A DNA stretch of 39,197 nt, from positions 1 to 39,197 of IMG/VR virus record IMGVR_UViG_3300035698_006961. One strand, given 5' to 3'. Below the pieces are notes generated by a model that saw nothing but the letters and a program-made list of their open reading frames with translations, searched no databases and was not told the DNA's origin. The stretch comes from a virus. Every line of letters begins with the position of its first letter. Position 1 is the stretch's first letter. The position numbers and the translations under genes are program-made. Shown piece by piece: positions 16,923 through 25,207 of the stretch.

Positions 16923-17495
16923 ATGAACAGTGTAGCATTTAAACATCCAGACGACAACCACGGCGGCAACAAAAAAGGTGCTATGGCACAGGCTATGTTC
17001 GAAGCGATTCTAGAAAATGGAAAAAAAACAAGCATCGTGGAGTGGAAGAAGACAGGTAGGGCAGAAGACGTCAAAGGCGTAGATTATATTGTCAACAACA
17101 ATGGGCATATAATGAAGATAGGGGTGACATCGTATTGGGTATCGCAATTTCCAAATCATATTAGGATGAGGATTGGAGCAGAGGGGGGAAGAATCCCACA
17201 TTTATTCAATTCGACAGCAACACACTGGGCAATTTACTCTTCTGCTAAAGACAAGTTTTACATCTACCTAGTTTCAGAATTACAAGACTTCATGAAGTTG
17301 GCGTTGAAATCAATAGACATTCGTGACTGTAGGGTAGCGGACGCCATTGAAGATAACGTTATTCAAAGAAGAAAGAGAAAGACATACGGATCTGCTGACC
17401 TATTTTATTATCCGACACTGACAGCACTGGAGGTATTGAATCATTCAGTAAAACCTGTCCTTGAGGAGTCTAATATAGGCGTAGTTTACAAATAG
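16923..17495 (+). CDS. Unknown protein inserted between the two dnaE halves, possibly nuclease-like
   Basis: This 190-residue protein has its own AAGGA site before 16923 and separates the polymerase halves. It is basic. A segment VKGVDYIVNNNGHIMKIGV resembles the Asp strand followed by the xVK strand of PD-(D/E)XK folds, but the usual (E/Q)xK is not conserved (GVT). A later HWAIYSSAKDKFYIYLVSEL fits the next strands of such folds. A free-standing homing-type nuclease, or a relic of one, that invaded and split dnaE is an attractive explanation. The alternative is a small polymerase accessory factor. The function is unproven. Confidence 0.6.
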   Translation: MNSVAFKHPDDNHGGNKKGAMAQAMFEAILENGKKTSIVEWKKTGRAEDVKGVDYIVNNNGHIMKIGVTSYWVSQFPNHIRMRIGAEGGRIPHLFNSTATHWAIYSSAKDKFYIYLVSELQDFMKLALKSIDIRDCRVADAIEDNVIQRRKRKTYGSADLFYYPTLTALEVLNHSVKPVLEESNIGVVYK

Positions 17496-17503
17496 AGGAT
17501 AGA

Positions 17504-19948
17504 ATGTCAGATAAATCAAAATTTCGAGTAGAGATTGAAAAAAGCATTACAGTCAAGGATGCTGACATATTGAAAAAAATAGATGAGGAGCTTAACCTCA
17601 TGGAGAGCACAGAAGGTGTCAGCAGCAAGTCTAATCTAGAATCGTTTTACAATTTGTGGAAAGACAACATAGGTAGCGTTGGAGACAAGAATGTTAGCAA
17701 CTCGTGGACAGCTTTTGCAATTGGTATGACTACCAAGAAACCAGACGGTGAGTTTCTCCCTCTTCGTAGAGCATTCGCTAGAGCAAGTTTTCCTGATATT
17801 GATGTTGATTTTGATGACGAAAAGAGATCTGATATTTACGAGTATCTCATCGATAAGTACGGAAGAGACGCTGTTGGAAATATCGGGACATATTTAAGGC
17901 AAAAAATAAAATCATCGATTAAATCCGTTACTCGTGCAGTAGACGCCTCTAACTCATTTTATAAGGGGAAACAAGAGTGTACTTCTGCTAATTTTGAATT
18001 AGCAAACGAAATCAATCAAACTTTACCAGTAACGTCAACCGGGATAATACGTTGGACAGACAGTGATGGAAAAGACATTAATATCAAATCTTTAGATCAG
18101 GCATATAGATATATCCCTGATTTTAAAGACTACATGGATCGTTATCCAGAGATCCTTCGCCATGCGAGAAACATTGAGTGCCTTGGTGGTGCATTCGGTC
18201 AACACCCATCTGGCGCTGTTATCTCGGATGTTCCGTTATCTACGTTGTGCCCGCTTAGGGTAAACAAAAAGGGTTTAGCAACACAGTTTGCAATGGAAGA
18301 TCTTGAAGCTATCGGGTTGATTAAGTTTGATATTTTGTCGCTTGCTGCTATGACTGTAATCCGAGATGCTTGTGGACTTGTTGAAAAGAACTATGATTTG
18401 AAGTTGGATATTGAGGATATTCCACTAGACGATGAGCCGACATTATCATTGTATCGAAGTGGACAACTCAATGGAGTATTTCAATGTGAAAATGGAGGAA
18501 TGCAGCGGACAATGCGAGATATCGGCGTGACATCGTTTGATGACATCATGGCAGCGGTTGCTCTGTATAGACCAGGACCCATGGATAACATTCCCGAGTA
18601 CGTTGCTCGCAAGAAGGGCAATAGCCCGGTGGAATATTTTCACCCGGCTATTGCTCCCTTCGTGAAGCCTTACCTTGAGAAAACATATGGAGTCCTCGTC
18701 TACCAAGAGCAGGTTATGCAGATTTGTAACTCTCTTTGTGGATTGACGATTACTGATGGTTACGTTATGATTAAGGCAATCGGCAAAAAGAAGATTTACT
18801 TGATGAATAAGTTTGAAAACAAGTTCATCCAGGGCGGAGTAAACAACGGTATCCCAGTAGATGTCATGAAACAGTATTGGGATAGGTTCATTGTTCCGTT
18901 CTCTGATTACGGTTTCAACGCAAGTCACTGTCTGTCTGGCGGGATGAGGGTTAGAGATAAGATTACTGGCTCTTTTTGTACTATAGAAGATCTAGAGACT
19001 ATTGATTCAAAAGACTTAGATGTCGTTCTTGACTCTTACGCTGACGGAAAATTTGTAGAAGATAGACTTATTGATGTGTTCTGTACTGGCGAGAAGGAAG
19101 TCTTTTTCGTGCAACTTTCAAATGGGATGGAAATTGAATGCACAATGAAACATAAATTTCTTTGTTCAGATAGAGAGATAAGAACATTGGAAAATATTAT
19201 CCAAGGAGACTATGAGATACTGTCGGGGTTCATTATCAGTGAAGAACCAGTAGCAAAAGTTAATGAGGAATATTTAAAGCGAAATCACAAAGTTATCTCG
19301 ATTAAGAGTATCGGTAAAAGAAAAACATACAATATGACGATGGAGTCAGAGCAACACAATTACGCACTGTATGACAGTGAGAATGATTCAGAGTTTGTTA
19401 TTAGTCGAAATAGTTGCTGTTACGGTTATATTTCTTATCAGACAGCTTACCTCAAGGCGAATTATCCAGATGAGTTTGCTTGTGCGTTTTTGAATTCTTT
19501 CTCTCGTAGAGCGATGTTTAAGAGTGCGAGTAGCTGGGAACAGGTTGAGATGATGGAAAAGGATGCTAGAAGGAGTCTTGGGATTAAGATTCTTCCTAGA
19601 AGATTGTCCGATTGTAGCCTTGAGTATGCTGTCGTTCGAAAACGGGATGAGTCAAAAGGGATTTTACAAACAGAAGTAATTCCATCAATTTGTTGCAAGG
19701 GGCTTGGCTGGGAGAAGGCTAAGGAAATTGTAAAACATGCGCCGTATGAAAGTCTTGAAGACTTGGCTATCAAAACGGAGAGTAAAACTGTTACGAAAGA
19801 AGCGATAGCGTCTCTGATTGACGCAGGTTACTTTGGACAAAAGGGGCAGCGATTAAAAGATGAACTTCTTGTTAAATTCGGGAAGATCCGAAATGGAATA
19901 AAAGCATCGAAGGCAAAGGGAATAGATTCTTCTATCAGCGTATTCTGA
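17504..19948 (+). CDS. dnaE: DNA polymerase III alpha subunit, C-terminal half (catalytic palm, fingers), with mini-intein
   Basis: This second half of the split C-family polymerase is 814 residues as precursor. The first 95 residues form a charged linker-like region. FPDIDVDFDD then supplies two catalytic aspartates, and IGLIKFDILSL supplies the third. Fingers motifs include GVFQCENGGMQRTMRDI, LYRPGPMDNIPEY and YGVLVYQEQVMQI. The spliced FNASH-SCCYGYISYQTAYLKA matches the conserved DnaE FNKSHS motif. The tail has a helix-hairpin-helix-like region but appears shorter than full bacterial DnaE, with no evident OB-fold or tau-binding part. It starts eight bases after the inserted gene, with AGAGGA upstream. 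Confidence 0.9.
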   Translation: MSDKSKFRVEIEKSITVKDADILKKIDEELNLMESTEGVSSKSNLESFYNLWKDNIGSVGDKNVSNSWTAFAIGMTTKKPDGEFLPLRRAFARASFPDIDVDFDDEKRSDIYEYLIDKYGRDAVGNIGTYLRQKIKSSIKSVTRAVDASNSFYKGKQECTSANFELANEINQTLPVTSTGIIRWTDSDGKDINIKSLDQAYRYIPDFKDYMDRYPEILRHARNIECLGGAFGQHPSGAVISDVPLSTLCPLRVNKKGLATQFAMEDLEAIGLIKFDILSLAAMTVIRDACGLVEKNYDLKLDIEDIPLDDEPTLSLYRSGQLNGVFQCENGGMQRTMRDIGVTSFDDIMAAVALYRPGPMDNIPEYVARKKGNSPVEYFHPAIAPFVKPYLEKTYGVLVYQEQVMQICNSLCGLTITDGYVMIKAIGKKKIYLMNKFENKFIQGGVNNGIPVDVMKQYWDRFIVPFSDYGFNASHCLSGGMRVRDKITGSFCTIEDLETIDSKDLDVVLDSYADGKFVEDRLIDVFCTGEKEVFFVQLSNGMEIECTMKHKFLCSDREIRTLENIIQGDYEILSGFIISEEPVAKVNEEYLKRNHKVISIKSIGKRKTYNMTMESEQHNYALYDSENDSEFVISRNSCCYGYISYQTAYLKANYPDEFACAFLNSFSRRAMFKSASSWEQVEMMEKDARRSLGIKILPRRLSDCSLEYAVVRKRDESKGILQTEVIPSICCKGLGWEKAKEIVKHAPYESLEDLAIKTESKTVTKEAIASLIDAGYFGQKGQRLKDELLVKFGKIRNGIKASKAKGIDSSISVF
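18929..19411 (+). other. Mini-intein in DnaE C-terminal half, no endonuclease
   Basis: This is a 161-residue insertion from CLSGGMRVRD to VISRN, with Ser at +1. It has block B TMKHKF and no LAGLIDADG, HNH or GIY-YIG motif, so it is too short for an endonuclease. GEKEVFFVQLSNG and IGKRKTYNMTMESEQHNYAL recall the halves of cyanobacterial split DnaE inteins (GEQEVFEY and GKQNVYDIGVERDHNFAL), but here as one continuous chain. The site, after FNASH, is five residues downstream of the cyanobacterial one. The penultimate residue is Arg instead of His. Confidence 0.87.
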
Positions 19949-19965
19949 AAGAAGTGAGAATACTC

Positions 19966-19976
19966 TGTGCTAAAAT
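19966..19976 (+). promoter_or_regulatory. Possible extended -10 promoter
   Basis: TGTGCTAAAAT contains a TGn extended -10 followed by TAAAAT. It lies in the 55-base gap before the gene at 20004. A similar TTAAAATAG occurs in the leader at about 21631-21639 before the ssDNA-binding gene. No clear -35 is present. Confidence 0.28.
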
Positions 19977-20003
19977 AGTTTCTACCACAATAGGAGAAGA
20001 ATA

Positions 20004-20348
20004 ATGGAAGACAAGATAACAAAAGTACGTAAGGAAATTTCTAGGACTATTCAAACTAAACCTTACGAATCCCTTGTAGTTAGCTGTTCATGGGAAGATG
20101 AGATTAAATGGAAAAATCCAGAAGAGAGGCAGGAAAAGCTTGACAAGATCACAAATGCTGGTCTTGTTGATTTTAAGAGATCCTTTATGACGATTCAACG
20201 AGATCTAGGAGTAGAAGTAAGAGATGTTGGTGTCACTCTAAAGGAGGCAGACGGCACTGTTAAGACAGGAACGATTCAATCTACTTCTGCGACTGAAGAA
20301 GCTGAAAAAATAAAGGCTGAAGATAATGACTTTTTTGACGGGATCTAA
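20004..20348 (+). CDS. Hypothetical protein
   Basis: This 114-residue protein is not recognised. The start is supported by a TAGGAGAAG site. It is charged and probably alpha/beta, with an acidic C-terminus (KAEDNDFFDGI). It lies two bases before the acidic protein gene, in the interval between polymerase and ssDNA-binding genes, so it is likely expressed with the replisome. Confidence 0.6.
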   Translation: MEDKITKVRKEISRTIQTKPYESLVVSCSWEDEIKWKNPEERQEKLDKITNAGLVDFKRSFMTIQRDLGVEVRDVGVTLKEADGTVKTGTIQSTSATEEAEKIKAEDNDFFDGI

Positions 20349-20350
20349 AA

Positions 20351-21619
20351 ATGAACAAAGCAGTACTTGAAGATTTGAAAGAATTATTTCCTGAGCCTAC
20401 AGACAACAGGAGTGGAGAAACTGGAGAATATGACTCAGGAGACTCCGCACAGGGTTTTGATGACCTAGTTGGCGACATTGGCGACATGATTGGTGATGAC
20501 GCACTTGGTTCTCCTGTTTTAGAGGTCGCTGAGACGGTCTCAGATGATAAAAGTGAAGAAACCGTCTCTACGGTTGAAGAAACTGCCCCAGAGGTCATAG
20601 AGACATTACCGACCATCACAGAGCCTTCTGTTGAAGAAAAGACTGTAGACAATAGTGGAGATTTTGATGCTGATGATCTTTTTGGAAAAAACGAGTCAAG
20701 TTCAGAGGAATTTTCTTACGAAGATGGTAATATAGATACGGAAACAACCTGTACTGTTGAGGAACCCGACGAGGGTGAGTCAGAAATGATTCATGCTGAG
20801 GACTCGGAAACTGAGACAGTACCAAAAAAGGTTGAGACAGCCGAGGTACAGCCTCCAGAGGACATACCGTTTGACTCCGCAGATTCCGGAGCAGACGAAC
20901 TTCCACATGAGGTAGAGAGTATCCAGGCCAATGTTAAGGTAGAAAAGAACGTGCGAATAGTGGATGGAAAATTTCAATGGCTCCTCAACTCTCCAGTTGA
21001 AAAGTTCGAGCCTTTCTATGAAGCAAAGCGAGAAATGCTTTGCGATCTCTTACCTGATGGACAGGTCCCTTTTGATCAATACCGAAAAGATTTACAGTCA
21101 GCGTCTGTTGACTTGAACGTTCGGAGTCTTGATCCAAATGAACTCATGAACAAGATGACAGAAGTCCAGCAATGGCACGAACGGATTTCTGCAATCATGA
21201 TTCATGTAGATTCTCAATACTACATATGGGAGCGAGTGGTAGAACTCCTTCACGGAGTTTTAGCACGTCGCGAATATGAAAAACCAGCATTGAAACAAGA
21301 TGGTGTCGTATTTGTTCACATGCGTGATTTTGAATTATATCACAGCAAATTAAAATCATTGCACCATCTTGGTTCAATGATCTCAAAGAACCTTGATACG
21401 GCTCGCGAGACATTGAGTAGAAGAGTCACTATTGCACTTAACGAATGGCAAGTTAGAGACAGATATCATCAACCACAAAAAGAAACATTACCACCTACCC
21501 GCACTTCTGCGGAAAGCTCAACGGAGAGCGATCCACTAGAGGACTACGATGAGCTTAACGGTGCTCCAGCGCAGCCCTCTCAGAAAGCAGATGAGCAAAA
21601 TATAGAGGTAGATTGGTAG
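20351..21619 (+). CDS. Large acidic protein of unknown function, upstream of ssDNA-binding gene
   Basis: The 422 residues fall in two parts. The first 195 or so are highly acidic and Ser/Thr/Glu-rich, almost certainly disordered. Residues of about 200-375 form a helical, charged domain (ELMNKMTEVQQWHERISAIM; YYIWERVVELLHGVLARREY). A final disordered tail ends NIEVDW. An acidic tip with an aromatic residue resembles the protein-contacting tip of ssDNA-binding proteins, and the next gene ends in DDPLNW. It may be a DNA-mimic-like or replisome adaptor protein, but no family is recognised. Confidence 0.65.
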   Translation: MNKAVLEDLKELFPEPTDNRSGETGEYDSGDSAQGFDDLVGDIGDMIGDDALGSPVLEVAETVSDDKSEETVSTVEETAPEVIETLPTITEPSVEEKTVDNSGDFDADDLFGKNESSSEEFSYEDGNIDTETTCTVEEPDEGESEMIHAEDSETETVPKKVETAEVQPPEDIPFDSADSGADELPHEVESIQANVKVEKNVRIVDGKFQWLLNSPVEKFEPFYEAKREMLCDLLPDGQVPFDQYRKDLQSASVDLNVRSLDPNELMNKMTEVQQWHERISAIMIHVDSQYYIWERVVELLHGVLARREYEKPALKQDGVVFVHMRDFELYHSKLKSLHHLGSMISKNLDTARETLSRRVTIALNEWQVRDRYHQPQKETLPPTRTSAESSTESDPLEDYDELNGAPAQPSQKADEQNIEVDW

Positions 21620-21649
21620 CACTTAACCGTTAAAATAGGAGTTTGTATA

Positions 21650-22345
21650 ATGGCAAACACAGTAGAATGGGACGACATCGCCCCACAACAGTCCGGCGGA
21701 GGTTCGAGTGGATCAGATAGGTTCGTAAAGTTGGCAGCAAACACAAGTGTATTGTTTCGCCCACTGAAGAAGCCTGTTGAGTTCTACAAGGTAGGAAACA
21801 AATTCAACGGCAGATATCGTAGTTGCGTTATCAGCGAGACTGATCTTGAGATTTTTAAGGCTTCTCATCCGGACATTCGTCCGTCGAAGCGTAGAGCTTG
21901 TCTTGGTTTTGAACGTTCTGATAATGTGTTAAGAATCCTTGAAGGACCTCTTAGTATGTTTGACAATTTCAAGCCCTACAAGACGATCACTGGCAAGGAG
22001 CCTGGTGGGAATGATGGCGGCGATTTTAAGATCGACACCATGTGCCCGTCTGGCGTCAAGGACAGGAAGACTACATATGGTGTTGACTTCCAGCCGCCAG
22101 CAAAACCCTTCACTGCGGAAGAGAGGGCACAGTGGGACGAAAAGAAGAATGACCTCGATCTGAAGGAGATCTTCAAGCCACAGAGCATGGAAGAAATCGA
22201 GCGTCGTCTATTCTCGGATGACGAACGCCCAGACAACGATCAGGCGCAGGCACAGACAAAAGTAGTCGCAGCGCCAGCAGAAGCAGAAGGATCAACAGCC
22301 ACAGTAGCACCACCAGCGGGCGGCGATGATCCGCTAAACTGGTAA
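21650..22345 (+). CDS. Putative phage ssDNA-binding protein
   Basis: This 231-residue protein sits between polymerase and recA, where phages often place their ssDNA-binding protein. The body contains FVKLAANTSVLFRPL, VGNKFNGRYRSCVI, CLGFERSDNVLRILEGPLSMF and GGDFKIDTMCPSG. I associate this pattern with gp32/SSB-like proteins of large phages. The C-terminal 60 residues are Ala/Glu/Gln-rich and disordered, ending in an acidic, aromatic tip DDPLNW, as SSB proteins do to recruit partners. AGGAG precedes the start. The OB fold is inferred, not seen by motif. Confidence 0.65.
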   Translation: MANTVEWDDIAPQQSGGGSSGSDRFVKLAANTSVLFRPLKKPVEFYKVGNKFNGRYRSCVISETDLEIFKASHPDIRPSKRRACLGFERSDNVLRILEGPLSMFDNFKPYKTITGKEPGGNDGGDFKIDTMCPSGVKDRKTTYGVDFQPPAKPFTAEERAQWDEKKNDLDLKEIFKPQSMEEIERRLFSDDERPDNDQAQAQTKVVAAPAEAEGSTATVAPPAGGDDPLNW

Positions 22346-22365
22346 CCCAGACAGGAGGATAAGTA

Positions 22366-23622
22366 ATGTCGAAAATGAAAAAGAGTGACGTAGACGACAG
22401 TTTGAAGAATTTAGGAGGTTTTTTCAGAAAGGGAGCGTCTACACGTTCGCCTGGGAATATTCCCACTGGACATTTTAATCTCGACTTCATTTTGCATCAC
22501 GGAGTTAATCCTGAGTCGGTTGATTTTGGAAGTCTTGAGGGGTACGACCCCAGCCACAAGCTGGGGCTACCCCTCGGGAAATTAGTAGAACTCTACGGAG
22601 AAGAGGGTGCTGGTAAATCATCTTTGGCATACCGCGTTTGCGGTTATGCTCAAAAAATGGGATTACTGGCATGTTGGTTTGACGTTGAGCAGTCTTGGTC
22701 CGATGATCTTGCAAAGATTAATGGCGTTGATAGATCGTCCATTATTTTCTCAGATCTAATCAATGACGAAGATCCTGACACCGTATATGCAGCAGAAGAT
22801 GTATTTGATAACATGATTAGTGTTATTAAGGAATTGGGTCCTTCAGGCAAACTTGGAGTCGTTGTATTAGACTCCGTTGCAAGTTTGCTCCCAAGGGCGC
22901 AAAGGGATAAAAATGCTGGAGAAAAGACAATCGCTGAAGTTGCTAGATTGATGAGTGAAAATCTCAAGAAGGTTGTGAACTGGGCATCGAAGCATGGTGT
23001 TTTGGTAATCATGATCAACCAGATTCGAGAAAAGGTTAATATTGCATGGGGAAACCCTGAAACAACACCAGGTGGCAAGGCATTGAAGTATGCTGCCTCC
23101 GTTCGACTTCGCGTTGGCAAAGCTAATAAGGCTGGCGAGATTTGGATGTCAATGGATGGAATAGGAGAAACATTGATTGGTGCAAAGGCAAAGGTTAAGA
23201 TAGATAAGAACAGATTTGCTAAACCTTATCGAGATGCTATAGAGGTTCCTGTATATTATGAACCTTACTTCCCGACGCTTGACGAGATTATCTTTGATGT
23301 CGCGAGACAATTGAAGATTGTAAAGCCCTATATGGGGGAATACAGATGGAAAGAAGTAGACGCCAAGGTCGTTGGAAGGTTAAACTTCATCGAATACCTG
23401 AGACTAGAGTCATTGTCCGACAGGCTGTTGGCTCAAGTCTACAAAGAATCACAGAATCAGAATGTGCTATTGCCGCCTGAGTTGTCAATAGCTATTGACG
23501 AAAAACAATCAGATATAGAACAGTATCTGAACCCAGAAGAAAAAGAAGAAAAAAGTGGAACAGAAGTGGGTAAATCGGCTAAAGGATCTCGAAAGAGAAA
23601 AGCTAGTCCAGAAGGCAAGTGA
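22366..23622 (+). CDS. recA: RecA/UvsX-family recombinase
   Basis: This strand-exchange recombinase is 418 residues, longer than bacterial RecA (about 350). Walker A is GEEGAGKS (78-85), the catalytic Glu is in FDVEQSW (E108), Walker B is VVVLD (165-169), and NQIRE (218-222) is followed by the L2-type segment NPETTPGGKALKYAASVRL. The N-terminal 65 residues differ from bacterial RecA. The C-terminal 50 residues are Glu/Lys-rich and likely disordered. A strong AGGAGG site lies ten bases upstream. It probably acts with the UvsW-like helicase and ssDNA-binding protein in recombination-dependent replication. Confidence 0.93.
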   Translation: MSKMKKSDVDDSLKNLGGFFRKGASTRSPGNIPTGHFNLDFILHHGVNPESVDFGSLEGYDPSHKLGLPLGKLVELYGEEGAGKSSLAYRVCGYAQKMGLLACWFDVEQSWSDDLAKINGVDRSSIIFSDLINDEDPDTVYAAEDVFDNMISVIKELGPSGKLGVVVLDSVASLLPRAQRDKNAGEKTIAEVARLMSENLKKVVNWASKHGVLVIMINQIREKVNIAWGNPETTPGGKALKYAASVRLRVGKANKAGEIWMSMDGIGETLIGAKAKVKIDKNRFAKPYRDAIEVPVYYEPYFPTLDEIIFDVARQLKIVKPYMGEYRWKEVDAKVVGRLNFIEYLRLESLSDRLLAQVYKESQNQNVLLPPELSIAIDEKQSDIEQYLNPEEKEEKSGTEVGKSAKGSRKRKASPEGK

Positions 23623-24235
23623 AACCCTCTGGACCGATGAAGGCGTAGATGCCCTCAAGTACCTATCAGGGGAACGTGGCTTATCTGAATCTGTTATTCG
23701 TAACTTTCAGGTAGGCTATGTTCCTCTGCGGGTAAATCATCAACTTCGAGGAAGATTAATAACACCGATCTATACTCCAAGTGGGGGATTAGTTGCTGTC
23801 TCTACGAGACATCTAACAAAGAAGCGTGAATTTTGGCATGAGGAATATGACAAAAGCTTCAACTTGTACGGTATACAAGTTGCGAAGAAAGCGATGCTGA
23901 AGTACGGACGAGCCTTAGTCGTTGAAGGGGAATTTGATGTCCTAAGCTTACACTCTCATGGAATGCCTTTTTCTGTAGGGTTGCTGGGAAGTTCATTCAC
24001 TATATTTCAAGCAGCCATGATCGCTAGGTACGCTAGAGAGATCTATGTCATGTTTGACGGCGATGAAGCAGGACGGGCTGCATTTGTTAGAACAAAGAAG
24101 ATGTATGTGGACGACTTAGAGGGTATGATAAAGCTAATCCCATGTCGTCTACCGGATGACTACGACCCTGACAAATTTATCAGGGAACGGGGATTAGCTG
24201 AATTTACTAACCTAATGAAACAAAAGAAGGACTGA
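23555..24235 (+). CDS. TOPRIM primase domain protein (catalytic piece of a split DnaG)
   Basis: This 226-residue protein covers the DnaG catalytic core without the zinc finger and without a helicase-binding domain. It shows YLSGERGLSESVIRNFQVGY, then RGRLITPIYTPSG, FNLYGIQVAKKA, the TOPRIM glutamate motif VVEGEFD (122-128) and DGDEAGRAA (168-176). The zinc finger is encoded at 7821-8408. The GTG start at 23555 overlaps recA by 68 bases, which is long; no later ATG would keep the fold complete, so an internal start near the recA end is possible. It would synthesise RNA primers at the fork. Confidence 0.88.
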   Translation: MEQKWVNRLKDLEREKLVQKASETLWTDEGVDALKYLSGERGLSESVIRNFQVGYVPLRVNHQLRGRLITPIYTPSGGLVAVSTRHLTKKREFWHEEYDKSFNLYGIQVAKKAMLKYGRALVVEGEFDVLSLHSHGMPFSVGLLGSSFTIFQAAMIARYAREIYVMFDGDEAGRAAFVRTKKMYVDDLEGMIKLIPCRLPDDYDPDKFIRERGLAEFTNLMKQKKD

Positions 24236-24236
24236 C

Positions 24237-25199
24237 ATGGCTGAAAAAATGTACATCCCGCCAGATATGACATCGTTGATGGGACTTGTAGACACTCACA
24301 TGAGATGGAAACAAAAGCAGGAATCTGGAGAAAGATCGTATCTCAAGTACCATCCCAGTGAATGGGGGGCCTGTCTTAGGGTACAACAGTATAGACATCT
24401 CGCTAGTAGAGGTTTTCTTGACGTAAGGGCGTCAGAACATCCTGGCCGAATTCTTCGTCTTTTCGATGTTGGTCACTCCATGCACAGTAGATGGCAACAA
24501 CAGTATTTTGCTGATATGGGGATTATGAGAGGAGTTTGGGTTTGTCCACGATGCGTCAAGAAGTACGGAGAAGGCGAAAAGTGGGGAGACTTTAGACCAG
24601 AAGAATGTACTTGCGGTCATAAAGGATTCTTCCATTACGAGGAACTGACTGTCGATTCAGAAGAGTTAAATATCAGAGGTCACGTTGATGCACTTCTTGA
24701 CTTCTCTAGGTTTGATCCGAAAAAGTATGATGGCGTTAGAAAAACATTCAACTTCAACTACCTTCCAAAAACTCCAATCGTCGTAGACATGAAAACATGT
24801 TCTGATTGGCAATGGAAAGGTCAGGTCATGAAGCATGGAATTCACAAGAAATACATTGTTCAGCTAAGTATCTATATTCATCTTCTTGGCGTTGAATATG
24901 GCGCAGTCGTCTATGAAAATAAAAACGATTCGACTGTTGCTGCTTTCAAGGTTGAGCATAGCGACAGGATTATCGAGACGATTAAATGGCAAGCCAAGAG
25001 GATGCAAAGCTTAGCGAATAATATTGATAAAGACACTGGCAAGGCGAGACCAAAGCTCCCGCCACCGAAGCCAGATGATAAAAGTTGTTGGGATTGTGGG
25101 AACTGTGAGTTCTCAGATCTGTGTCATGCCTCTCCGGTCTGGGATGACGCGGAACGTTTGAAAGATATGCAACAGGAGTTTTACCGAAATCTATTGTAG
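24237..25199 (+). CDS. Cas4/RecB-like PD-(D/E)XK exonuclease with Fe-S cysteines and zinc ribbon
   Basis: This 320-residue nuclease resembles Cas4 and the RecB/AddB C-terminal nuclease. Seen: H80 (VGH), D151 in NIRGHVDALLDF, D184 and K186 in VVDMKTCS, and QLSIY (209-213), the helix motif of this family. An early Cys46 (GACLR) with the C-terminal cluster C284, C287, C290, C296 would hold a 4Fe-4S cluster. An insertion at 103-126 with CPRC and CTCG looks like a zinc ribbon, not typical of Cas4. There are no cas1 or CRISPR repeats, so the likely role is DNA end processing for recombination. Confidence 0.85.
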   Translation: MAEKMYIPPDMTSLMGLVDTHMRWKQKQESGERSYLKYHPSEWGACLRVQQYRHLASRGFLDVRASEHPGRILRLFDVGHSMHSRWQQQYFADMGIMRGVWVCPRCVKKYGEGEKWGDFRPEECTCGHKGFFHYEELTVDSEELNIRGHVDALLDFSRFDPKKYDGVRKTFNFNYLPKTPIVVDMKTCSDWQWKGQVMKHGIHKKYIVQLSIYIHLLGVEYGAVVYENKNDSTVAAFKVEHSDRIIETIKWQAKRMQSLANNIDKDTGKARPKLPPPKPDDKSCWDCGNCEFSDLCHASPVWDDAERLKDMQQEFYRNLL

Positions 25200-25207
25200 T
25201 TCAATGC

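Noticed and set aside
16860-17600. Split intein joining the two DnaE halves
   Set aside because: Neither the end of the first half nor the start of the second shows blocks A/B or F/G, and no Cys-start or HN-end is near the break. The halves probably associate without splicing.
18446-18928. Minus-strand open frame of 160 codons
   Set aside because: It is antisense to the most conserved part of DnaE; no domain or ribosome site supports it.
20281-20652. Minus-strand Ser-rich frame
   Set aside because: Its composition is the expected antisense of the acidic, Glu/Asp-rich gene at 20351.
24237-25199. CRISPR-associated Cas4
   Set aside because: The nuclease is Cas4-like, but no repeats, cas1, cas2 or other cas genes are visible, so a CRISPR role is not supported.
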